From assembly GCA_034638255.1 (NCBI GenBank), contig JAWPGT010000006.1:372001-436000 (forward strand): DNA of 64,000 nucleotides, written 5' to 3'. The notes under the pieces are model-generated. The model was not told where the DNA came from. It ran no database searches and saw nothing but the letters and a program-made list of their open reading frames with translations. The position numbers and the translations under genes are program-made. Origin of the DNA: Coprinus comatus. Its lineage: Eukaryota; Basidiomycota; Agaricomycetes; Agaricales; Agaricaceae. Shown piece after piece: positions 26,190-35,884 of the stretch (positions within the stretch are counted from its first letter, which is position 1; every line of letters begins with the position of its first letter).

Positions 26190-27232
26190 GGAACCCCCAC
26201 TTTCCATATTTACATCCCTCTCTCCCTGTCCTCTCTCTGTCCTTCCACCTCCACCACTCCTTCGGGTACGGGATATATGCTATTCTGGCTGTGCGGTCTG
26301 TCAAGAAAACTCCTGAGAACTACGCTCATAGTAGACCGCATATAGTTTCGTTTTCTTGGACGACGAATATCGCGGTAGCAGTATTCATACCCCATCCATT
26401 TCACTCTCCGTTCCATTCTCTCCGAAAGTTACTGGAAAAAATAATCAAAACTCAGAAGAAAAAAGTATTTATTGGGTTTTCTCATGGGTAATGGGTTGGA
26501 AAATCGAAGCCGGAAGGATAACCTTCGCTTCATGAGCGGCGTGGCGTTGTCAACTGTTGCAACATGTGACTATTGTACGGTGCGCTGCATTAGATTTATA
26601 ACACGGGTCATATGGTTGTGCGCCCCTCACTTTCCGGAAGCCTCTTTGCGGTGTTCCTGGAAAGACCAGTGAGAGTGACAATCCCTACTTTGGGATTCAC
26701 TTTCACTACAAAGTATTTTTTACTAGACACTTTATTTTACCTTCTATCCCTTCCTCATCTTCATCCTCTACTATCGTTATTCTTCGTCTTATCGTTTTCT
26801 TTTGCTTATTTGGTTTTGCTGTCGTAGTTTATTGTGTTATTTGTTCAACTCCCTTTCTGACCAGGTCATGCTTTACATGAGCCTTGGCTGTTATTAAATA
26901 TGTAGTACAACATCTGTATGTAGTCGTACGCCGTTTGTAAACCCCCTCCTTCCTGTACTCGGGAAATTAGTGTACTTGGTTTATCCCGAACAATCAAAGA
27001 AAAGAAAAGAATCAAAATCCATTAATCAATTCTAAAAATGCCCATTGCCCAGACGCTCACAACGCTACCTAACCCTACGCCCTGGTATTACTTTTATCAC
27101 AAGTACAGCAAAATGACGTCACTCTCTCTTCAGCCAGTAAGACAAAGTACTTTTGTATTGGATTCGTATTGGATCCTTCCGGTATAAAATTCGTTTTCAG
27201 GGTAGTGCAAGACTAATACTAGTGTATCCTTT
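26190..27232. other. Intergenic between DUF6699 gene and F-box gene 3' end
   Basis: Contains pyrimidine-rich tracts and short frames without recognisable domains (26168-26491, 26472-26672). Two genes converge here, so it holds their 3' untranslated regions. Confidence 0.5.
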
Positions 27233-30200
27233 TCAAAGGAGATCAAGAAGATCGAACAGCAAGCTATCATATTTCCCCAGTCCAGATGAAAACTTGTTTT
27301 CGTTAAAGTCGATCACTGTATAACAGAAATAATCCTCATCGCCAACTCGATAAATTTTATGTCTAAGAAATTTATTAGCAAGGTTCTGGAATCTGAAATG
27401 TTAATATGATTCATGCACACTTACTTTGACGAGAGATGTGATCGTAACCCATTAAACGTAAACTTATTTTCAGGTTTTTTCTCTTTCTCTTTTTTCCCTT
27501 TCTCTTTCCCCTCCTCTTTTTCTTTCCCTTTCCCCTCCTCTTTCTCTTTTTTCATGGTTGTACAGGCACCTTCCGTTATGATCTCTTCGTCTACACACAT
27601 CGCTGAATCGTCTTGCATTACGGATATCACCTGCATTGTCGAACTTCCAACTACACCTTCCTCTTCTTTTCCCTCTCGTTCTTTTGCCGCTTCTTTTTCT
27701 CGTTCCTTGATGTGATGACAATATATACACCCAAACACCAATTGCTCTTCCCAAGTCCTCTTCTTAATATCATCATGTATAAATCGTGTAGTCCCACGTT
27801 TATTTAAAGCTGGTCTCCAACTATTCGCTTGAATTTTAGTTACTTTTTCCAGTTTCATTGGAACAGGATGACGATGCGAATGACCAATCTATCATATAAA
27901 TAATATAAAAAAAAAAAGTTATACGATGCAAGTTTTCTGTCAATGAACTTACAATGCTGGAGTGATGTAATCCTATAGGTGGATCACAGGACATACATTT
28001 CCAATAGCTTCTGTTATATTCAGGGGTGTATTCGTCTGGATTTTCTGACGATACACCTAATATCTTCAAAGCTTGCAGGATAGCAGCAGAAGCCTGTTCA
28101 AGATTTCCTGAAATGAGCAACGATTTGGGTGTAGAGAAAAACCAAATATATGCAGTATAGATATATTAACTCACCTGTTCATCTAAAACAAAATTATTAG
28201 CATTCCAGATTCCTCCCTTCCCTTTCTTATTCAACTTTCCCTTCACCATCAAACATTCATGTTTACAAACGCCTCTAAAATCCATGCACTCATCCATCTG
28301 ATACCTTCTTTCCAAATGATCACAATTTTTACACTTCCATCTTGCTTCAGGACGTAAAACAGGATGAATCATGGTTTCACATGGTACCATTCTAGCCCAT
28401 TCATCTCCAACATCAGGTAACGTCTTCGATAACTCTAGTTTCGCTTTTTCAACCCAATCATCGATTTGCTTTTAAGAAGAGGGCGAAGGAAGGAACTTGA
28501 TTTGAATGCAACTTGCGCATCAACTTTGGGATTGAAGTCGGGTGATTCTACTATTTTGATAGCGGGTAATGTTCGGAATGTTGAGAATGGTGGGATGAAA
28601 GGATAATCGTCTTTCGTATTTGATTCGATTATTTTATAGAACTTCCAAATCCGTTTTGGATTGTCTTGTATGGTTTTAGCTTTTGCGGCTTTTTCTCGTT
28701 TCTCGTTCAAGATGAAGAGTTCTCGAGCAAGTTGTGGTCGTATTTTTATAAAATCTGTGAAAATGATGTCCTTGTTTAGAAAACCCAATATAACAAAGAA
28801 AAATATGAGTAAAAAAAAGGTAGTTGACCTTTGAGCGAGATAACTTTGCCAAGTTTTCTGGTATTGAACTCCAGAAGTTTGGCAAAGGTCGTATTTGCTT
28901 TCAAGTCGGACCATTCCCAATGTTCACGAAATGCGAAGTTCCTTCCCCTATACTGCGTGTCAAAAACGTATTAAAAATATGAATATTTCTTGAAACCCTT
29001 ACTCCTCTTCGTTTTGATTTCGAAGAGACCTCATCTTTTCATCCCTTTTCCTTTTCCAGACCTCGAGAGCAGCACAAAACTTCACAGAAGATGTAAGTTG
29101 AAAGTGTACGAATTATAGGTTAAGGTCAAACGATGTACCTCATTCCAAATATTATAATATGCAGTTTTTTTGGCCAACGCCAACCTCTGTCTTACATTAG
29201 CTTCCCTTGCTGAATATCACTATCTCAGTCACCGTTTGATAAATGAAGGCAATGAAATGTACATACACGCAGGGAGATTGATACGAACACGCCGAGGGGC
29301 TGTGTCCCAACTTAGGTCTAGTTGTCCTTCAACGGTACTGGTACTAGTAGATGCCCCATGAGCAAGTCTTACTGGATGCAATAGATACAACAAACTCGAT
29401 ATCTTGAACACATGCAGCCTGAAAACACAAAATAAATCAAGATTGAACTAAATTTCAAGTACACAACCTACATCACCACAGTATCGGATCCTCAGCGCAA
29501 ACGAGTGGTACATCCTATCAGTTCGTTTGTCACATGTCTGTACCTCAAATGAGTCTATTTTCCAGAGATAAATATGTTAAAGGTCTGAACCTTACCTTGC
29601 ATACTCCGCCATCGAAAATAAAAGCCGCGTAAGCAGCTTCACTACCAATGAAAGGGCGTACACCGTTAATCGTTATTTCCTTCCCAGTTTCCGGGTCATT
29701 ATATGTTGATTTATATCCCTCTGGTTTGGGTAGGTTAAGATCATTTCGCAACTGTCTCCAGATATAACTAGCGTCGGGGCTAAGAAGTTGTGCGCACAAT
29801 GTCTTACAACTTCTTGCCACAGCAAGGAGATCGTCAGGATCCGAAGTTTGCGTAAGAATCTCGCCTAGAATTTCCAAAGGGAGATGAACCAATGGTGTTG
29901 TTTGTAATACATCGTTTATGGTGTCCTGATCATCTATATTGGTAGACGAGGATGGAAGTTGAGACTGTTCGGGTTCAACTCGTAGTCGTTTAGAGTTGTG
30001 TTCCTCCATCGATTCCTGATCAAGTGATTGATCAGTCTCCATAGTGGAAGAATTATCAAGTTTACGCTTCAAATTTGATGAAGAGGCAGTTGAGCTGGGA
30101 CTAGAAGAACGAATTCGTGTTCTCTTTGAAGTAGTTTCTCGTTCATCAGTCCCAGTTGTGTAGCTGTCTCGACGTCTTTTGGCGCCTGAATGGTTCGAAT

Positions 30201-30264
30201 CCGCTTCGAGAAATACCTTTTGTAATACTTGCTCCCCTTCAGCAGCTTTCGAGGGTATAGACAT
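27233..30264 (-). CDS. Many-exon F-box protein with Cys-rich C-terminal part
   Basis: It starts MSIPSKAAEGEQVLQKVF at 30264 and has a Ser/Arg-rich, probably nuclear, N-terminal region with KRRRDS and SKRTRIRSSSPSS. The F-box is PLVHLPLEILGEILTQTSD plus LLAVARSCKTLCAQLL and YIWRQLR. The following exons have the layout of a common basidiomycete family: AAYAAFIFDGGVCK, RTDRMYHSFALRIRYC, FREHWEWSDLKA, RPQLARELFILNEKR, then Cys pairs in WKCKNCDHLERRY, YWKCMSCDPP and VFGCIYCHH, and a C2H2-like NGLRSHLSSK. A Lys/Glu-rich tract (KEKEEGKGKEKEEGKEKG) precedes the end, which after a last intron reads FQNLANKFLRHKIYRV and stops at 27233. I count at least ten introns, some only about 46 nt. Likely an SCF ubiquitin-ligase adaptor; exon edges between 28900 and 29600 are approximate. 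Confidence 0.7.
27475..27552. repeat. Polypyrimidine (CT-rich) low-complexity tract inside coding sequence
   Basis: The tract is almost pure C and T on the plus strand, with a near-duplicate block of about 30 nt (CCTTTCTCTTTCCCCTCCTC and CCTTTCCCCTCCTCTTTCTC). On the coding (minus) strand it encodes the Lys/Glu/Gly-rich segment of the F-box protein. Confidence 0.8.
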
Positions 30265-30582
30265 TAGTGTGTTGGATTGCTGAAAGATTCAGCTTTGCTG
30301 GCGGTGACAGGAGGGTTGCAAAAGATCCTCCCCCCAGTTCTTCTCCTGATGTTGATGACCACGTGAATTGAGCGCTTAACTAGCTCTTAGAGTCACTTGA
30401 TAGGCATTTTTCGAATATATACTGTGTTTCGGTTTTAACTTTTAGTTCCCTATTGATACATTGATATTATGATATTAATTATGTGCAATAGAGTGTGTGT
30501 GTGACGCTCAATGTACAGCATGTACTGTACATGCTTTAGACAAGTCTATTAAAATACTTCTACAATGGTCAATAATAATAAT

Positions 30583-32083
30583 TTAATTCGAAGCATACCC
30601 TGCATAATTTTTAGAAGAGGTAGACTTTGGCGCACAATATGTATCTCACCGGCAGAGTAAGACATCCCAGAATCTTTCTTATACACAACCCATCCCGCCT
30701 TACGCAAATTAATGATATCCTAACATCTCGAATCAGCATAAATCATCATCCAGAAAAATCCAAACAAACCTGAAGCATTTTCTGTATATGAGGAGCGACG
30801 TTAGGGCTTGTACTACACTTCTTCATATGCGCAAAGTACATATCCATATACATTTGAGCCTTAGGAGTATCCAACTCTCTACCAACGATCATTAACAACG
30901 TACAGACATCTTCAATGTAGTTTTCTACGTTGGTGTTGCCTAAGAGAACCTGTAAACTCTTATGTACACTACGTTCAGTTAATATCTGTAACTTGAACAA
31001 TTCGCCCATCAACCTGATGAGAGCGAGACCTCGTTGCTTCGCAGCCTCGTACTCCTCAGTACTATTAGTTTCATTTACATCCCAGCCTCTTTCCAAGTCC
31101 TCTTGACATCTGTTGAGAAGATATTTGCGGAACAATAGACCTCCGGTAATGGGTTTGCCGTCCAGATACGAGACACCATCCTGAATATCATTCCCAATTT
31201 CCTTCGTGATTGTGTAACAAAGACGAGCGAATAATTCCGATTGAGTAGCATCACTGATCATCGCCTGTTCATAGACAACGGCAATAATACATTTCAGTGT
31301 TCTTGCATCCTTCTCTCTGGAAAACCCATTAATCATTTGTATGATATTGTCCGAGATTGCATCAAATGTGTAAAACGTCAGTTGTCGAAGTAGATTTGTT
31401 GCTCCAAGACGAACAAGTTCCGGTGAATTGGTACAAGTCTGAACTATGAGCGTAGGAATATCCAGCAGCTCATGAGCAAAAGGCCAGAAACCGCGCACTC
31501 GTTGTTCATGGATGAGAAAAAGCGCTGGGAAAGGTGTATGAGGGTCTTCCACATCCAAGAGGATAGACTTTCCATGAAAAGGTGTAAGCATCGGATCGTC
31601 AACACCACTATAGTTAATAAATACATATTGCCGAAGCTAAAGATTGTAGTGAGTAATATGGCAAGAGACAGAATAAACGGGACGTACTTCGGGGAGGTAT
31701 CGTATAAAGAAGTAACATCTTTCGAATGAGGTGACATGTGCAGAACACATGGAGATGGTATTCCTAACTTCTTCTTCAATCGATTTAGCTTCATAAGGAA
31801 TGTAGTTCCTGTCTTTCAAATTGTCCCACTACAAAATAAATAAAAACATGAATGTAGATGTTACATACCCAATAATACGAAGACGTACAGTATGAGTGTC
31901 CCATGTTTGAATTATATGACAATTTTGAACAGCGAATGTGGTACCGCAAACCGTACAACGAGCAGTGGTCTTAACAGTTAATTCATTAGATTGACGAAAA
32001 ATGGCACGTTTTACTGGTAAGTTGAAGCCATCAGGTGGACCATAGGCAGGAAGAGGCAGCGAGATTGTTGGCAAAGATGACAT
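30583..32083 (-). CDS. HNH-nuclease-like / eIF4G-MIF4G fusion protein, copy B (compact form)
   Basis: Exons 32083-31889, 31828-31688, 31636-30770, 30719-30650 and probably 30599-30583 give about 429 residues. The HNH-like part has ARCTVCGTT, CHIIQTW with His56, VRNTISMC with Asn88, SAHVTSFE with His96, then YVFINYSGVDDPML and LFLIHEQRVRGFWPFA. It runs straight into an uninterrupted MIF4G domain: FYTFDAISDNIIQMINGFS, REKDARTLKCIIAVVYEQA, DGKPITGGLLFRKYLL, NRCQEDLERGWDVNE, LALIRLMGELFKLQILTERS, ELDTPKAQMYMDMYFAHM, MLQDIINLRKAGW. This copy is the closest to canonical eIF4G and lacks the charged insert of copies A and C. If the last intron is not used the frame ends at 30549 instead. All three HNH positions are intact. 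Confidence 0.86.
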
Positions 32084-32765
32084 GAGAGTGATAGGTAAGC
32101 CTCGAGCACATGTTTATCGGCTGGATCCGATGCAGGGACGAGAACCACCATATCAGTTAAGTACATTTGTGAGGAACGTCACACTACTTATGTATAGCTA
32201 TCTATAGCTATGCACTGTGCCAGTGACTTGGTAATCCACACATATTATCAAGTACTAGCGAGTATTTATTCAAGCTTTACTTTACTCGTGAGTGCGGGTC
32301 TCAGAGTAAAGTTTAGGTATGTCCTCGATAATCCAGTTAGATTATCGAGTCACCCACTCAGTGTATGAAAATATTATAAGTAGTAAGAGCCTGAAGGTTT
32401 TCGGGAGCACTAGAATGCTGACCAGATGCTAAAATTAATGGAATAACAGTCAGCACTCGTGAATTTGAGGTACGTTTGAAGAAAAAGAATTTACCATTGC
32501 CAGCGACAGTACTATCCAGCTTCATTCACCCACATTCAGATGGTGATCTCGACACACACACGAATATTTTACATTATTAGTATAGTCAGAAAGCAACTCC
32601 GCTTTGGGGGAAAATTCGGGATCGGAGTTTTCTAGTAAGAAGTACGACAGAGAGCAGTGAAGTTCAAACATTCAAATTCAAAAGCATATACAGCATACTC
32701 ATATATTCTTTAATCAAATCTCGTAGATACTCCTACAAGTATAAGGGACACTAACTTAATTAGTG
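32084..32765. other. Intergenic between tandem copies B and C
   Basis: It holds the copy B promoter (element at 32117-32130) and the 3' region of copy C. Near 32300 and 32340 the sequence has short imperfect repeats (TTATCGAG, CGATAATC). No gene was seen. Confidence 0.5.
32117..32130 (+). promoter_or_regulatory. Shared near-palindromic element upstream of copy B
   Basis: TCGGCTGGATCCGA lies 34 bp upstream of the copy B ATG (gene on the minus strand). It matches the elements at 34514 and 35192 and, in reverse complement, at 21567. The leader after it, read on the gene strand, includes GCTTACCTATCACTCTC directly before the ATG, similar to copies A and C. Confidence 0.55.
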
Positions 32766-34456
32766 TCATGAGGGTTGTGTTGGAATCCAACCCATGTTAC
32801 GCAAAGCAATGACATCCTAGTGGGTACAATCCAAGTCAGTATACAGACTTGTATAAGATCACCATAAGATTAAGCAAACCTGAAGCATTGATTGGATACG
32901 AGGAGAGATGTTTGGTGTATCAATGTACTCCTTCATACGTGTGAAGTACACATCTATGTGTGCGCGTGCTTTGGGTGTATCCAACCCTCCACCAACAACC
33001 ATGAAAATCATACATGCACCTTCAAGGTAACATTCTTCAGTCATGGGCCTTAATACTAAGAGAAATTTTATGGACTCGTGCATAATCCGTTCGGTCAACG
33101 TCTGCAGTTTGTACAATTCAGCCATTAACCTGAGGAGACCGAGATACCGTTGTCTTGCAACCTCGTTCTCTTCAGTACTAATGGATTCATTGGCAGACCA
33201 GCCTTCCATAAAGTCCTCCTGACATCTGTTGAGAAGGTGTATACGAACTAGTTGACCTCCGCCAATGGGTTTCCGTTTGCCGTCAGAACCTTTGAAACCG
33301 TCGTCCTGAATCTTGGCACTAGTTTGTTCCATGACCTTTCGCAAGAGAGAAGCGATTAATATCATCTTCTTAGCATCGTTGACTACAGCGTGAGAATAGA
33401 TGAGGTCGATAATACGTCCCAGGGCTTTAGGAGGAAGTTCCTTTTCAAACTTCTTCAGTCTCCAACTCTTTGTCTCGTGCGTCTCTTTCTCTTTCTCTTC
33501 CGTTTTCTGCAGTTGTTTTTCTTCTTCTTCTTCTTCTTCTCCTAGCGGTTGTTCATTTCTTTTTAAGTCGTTTACCGAGTCAAACGGAGCTGGCTCCAAT
33601 TTAACATCCACGTCATGAGCCCTTGTTAATGTAGCTTCGGGTTGTTGTTGAGGGGGGGTGGGGGTAGATGAAGGACTTTTGGATGATTGTAAAGCTGAGG
33701 GAGTCTTGGGACTCAAAACGTCCTTATTAATTATTTCGATGATTTTACCACAGACTTCATCAAAATTATCCGATATCATTTGTTGAAGCAACCTTGCGAC
33801 AGTGTCACAACGAGCTTGAATTTCAAGTTCTTGGATCACAAACATAGGAATATCTGATTGCTGAACAAGAGGCCAGAAACCGAATACTCGTTGCTCGTGA
33901 ATGAGAAAAAGTGTTGCGAAAGGTATATGAGGGTCTTTCACATCCAAGGTGATTGACTTTCGATCAAAACGTGTGAGCATTGGATCGTCAACGCCACTAT
34001 AGTTGATAAACACGTATTGTTGAAGCTGAAATATGGTGAATAATATGCAGAAACTTATGGGATATTGTACTACGTACTCTAGGGATGTATCGTATAAAGA
34101 AATAGTACCTCTCGAATAAAGTGGTGTGTGTAGAACACATAGAGATGGTGTTTCTAACTTCTTGATCAACTGATTGGGCGTCAGAAGGAATATATTTCTT
34201 GGTTTTCAAGGTATTCCACTATGTTAATAAAATCAATGAATGCAGATGTTACATTTCCAAGAAGACGCACAGTATGAGAGTCCCATGCTTGTATTATACG
34301 ACATTTCTGAACAGCGATTGTGGTACTGCAAACTGCGCAACGAACAGTTTTGTCCGTGGTCATGAGAGTTGACTCGTTGGATGAACTGAAGGTGCCATGT
34401 TCTTCTAGTGACAAGTTAAAACAACTGGGTGGTGAGATGTTTGACAAGGGAGGCAT
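32766..34456 (-). CDS. HNH-like / eIF4G-MIF4G fusion protein, copy C (HNH histidine lost)
   Basis: Exons 34456-34271, 34218-34078, 34025-32880 and 32816-32766 give 507 residues, with the same intron positions as copies A and B. The HNH-like part reads VRCAVCSTT, then CRIIQAW. Arg53 stands where A and B have His (CGT for CAT), while NTISMC (Asn85) and STHTTLFE (His93) are kept. Then come YVFINYSGVDDPML and LFLIHEQRVFGFW. The MIF4G domain has FDEVCGKIIEIINKDV, HLLNRCQEDFMEGW, LLRLMAELYKLQTLTERIM, LDTPKARAHIDVYFTRM, and the last exon DVIALRNMGWIPTQPS. A charged insert of about 100 residues, with a Glu run (EEEEEEKQLQKTEEKEKE), splits the MIF4G domain as in copy A. Nuclease activity is doubtful; eIF4A or RNA binding could persist. 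Confidence 0.85.
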
Positions 34457-34513
34457 GAGAGTAACAAGTAAGTATGAGCTTTTTCTCCACGGAAAGGTTT
34501 AAAAAGCACGTTA

Positions 34514-34527
34514 TCGGCTGGATCTGA
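34514..34527 (+). promoter_or_regulatory. Shared near-palindromic element upstream of copy C
   Basis: TCGGCTGGATCTGA lies 58 bp upstream of the copy C ATG (gene on the minus strand). It has one change from the copy B element, which weakens the right arm of the inverted repeat. Confidence 0.5.
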
Positions 34528-35191
34528 TGGGTTTAATTCTGTTGGGTAGTTGGTATTTACTGGTCGTGAGAGTTAGAAGAAGCGAAACCAGAAGTTTATT
34601 TTTAGCGGTCAATATTATCTCAAACCACCAGTTGCTGTTCCAGTTCCACTCTCCCGTCTCCTTAATTGTCAGATTCATCGCTTCAATAACCATAATTATA
34701 AGTCCATCACTCTCCATTTTTACATTTTTCCTCCAACGATTTACCCTGGTCTTTTTTTTCTTTCTTCACTTACACGTAGTTCTTAATTATCCTTTTACTT
34801 GCCCTTTTCTTTTTCTTGTTGTTTAACACACTTCCTCCTGTTTAGCTTGTGGTTCCGGTGACTCCATCTGAATCTCACGTTCATTACGTGACCACGGTCT
34901 TGGAGGCCATTTTTTATGCTCCAGTGCTTTTGATTTAGGCTCCGTTGTATTTTCCGGGGTTTCGTACCACTATCCGAACTTTTTAATGTGGTAGTATTAG
35001 TTATTAATTGCTTGATGTGCCCATGTAAAATATCACGTTTGGATGGAGTATCGATATCAGACGTGTTTTGTCATCACTGGTAGATGAACATAAAGCGGCA
35101 TGCTCTGTCCACTCGAAGCCTTCAGGATCGTTATCAGAGTGAATGGCGACAATAGAGCCGTAGTAAACGCGACGTGGAAGAAGCATGTTTG

Positions 35192-35205
35192 TCGGCCGGA
35201 TCCGA
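35192..35205 (+). promoter_or_regulatory. Fourth copy of the shared element, without an HNH-MIF4G gene after it
   Basis: TCGGCCGGATCCGA, with perfect TCGG/CCGA arms, sits upstream of segment X2. The adjacent minus-strand frame (MLLPRRVYYGSIVAIHSDND from 35186) has no HNH or MIF4G features. It looks like a duplicated promoter that lost or never had the fusion gene. Confidence 0.45.
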
Positions 35206-35884
35206 TGCGGTTTATTTCTCTTGTGAGGTTTGAAAGGAAGTTGGTACAGTTGCTACGACCAGAGTTGCGAAAAATTAAAAATGATCGATCCACTTGGCTG
35301 ATAGTGTTTTATAGATAACTCGGACTTCGGGATATACCGACTCGTTGGCCGTAGAAGTTTGTTCTTAGCGGTCAATCAATGCATCTATGTGGTCCAAGGT
35401 CTGCTGAAGATTGGTTGAGCGTATTCTTATCATAGGGGTTGAGATGGGCGCGACAAACAACATCATGACGGCCATTGAACGGCTAGTCTTTATTTATAGA
35501 TCCCTGGAGTACATTTGAGTATGTCGATGCCTACCTACCTAGGCTTATGGCTGTAGCCGTGGTAGTGAGCGAGGGTTGAGGAAAGGGTTAATAGGACGTT
35601 AAATAATTTGCAAAGGTACGTCAAGGGGGAGGATGGAAGATGGGTGTACATAACGGGAACTGAGCGTGCGAATATTTCTGGCAGGGCTTTGCAGGTCTTT
35701 TCGAACACCACGCATCTTGTTTCCTGCCAACACAAAGTACAATCATCCATCCACACAACTTCTCTCAGCAACACCAACCCAGAAACTTGTCCATTTATCA
35801 TCACAATTCACCCAGCCCTTACAAACCATCAGCCTCCAACCAAACACGTTTTTACCCGCTTTACCCCATCCACCCCATCCAACA

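Larger units (their letters stand above)
34457..35884. other. Segment X2 and duplicated promoter block upstream of copy C
   Basis: On the minus strand, 34830-34990 encodes EHKKWPPRPWSRNEREIQ followed by MESPEPQAKQEE and a stop, matching X1. A 60-residue minus-strand frame (35186-35004) starts six bases from the element at 35192. The stretch AGAAGTTT.TT.TTAGCGGTCAAT occurs twice, near 34592 and 35357, each on the far side of a TCGG element. This suggests a tandem duplication of the promoter block. The last 500 bases contain the DHH1 promoter and leader. Confidence 0.45.

Noticed and set aside
30583..32083. Copy B as the organism's ordinary eIF4G gene
   Set aside because: It lacks the long N-terminal region, an eIF4E-binding motif and a C-terminal MA3 domain, and it begins with an HNH-like domain. 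The real eIF4G is presumably elsewhere.
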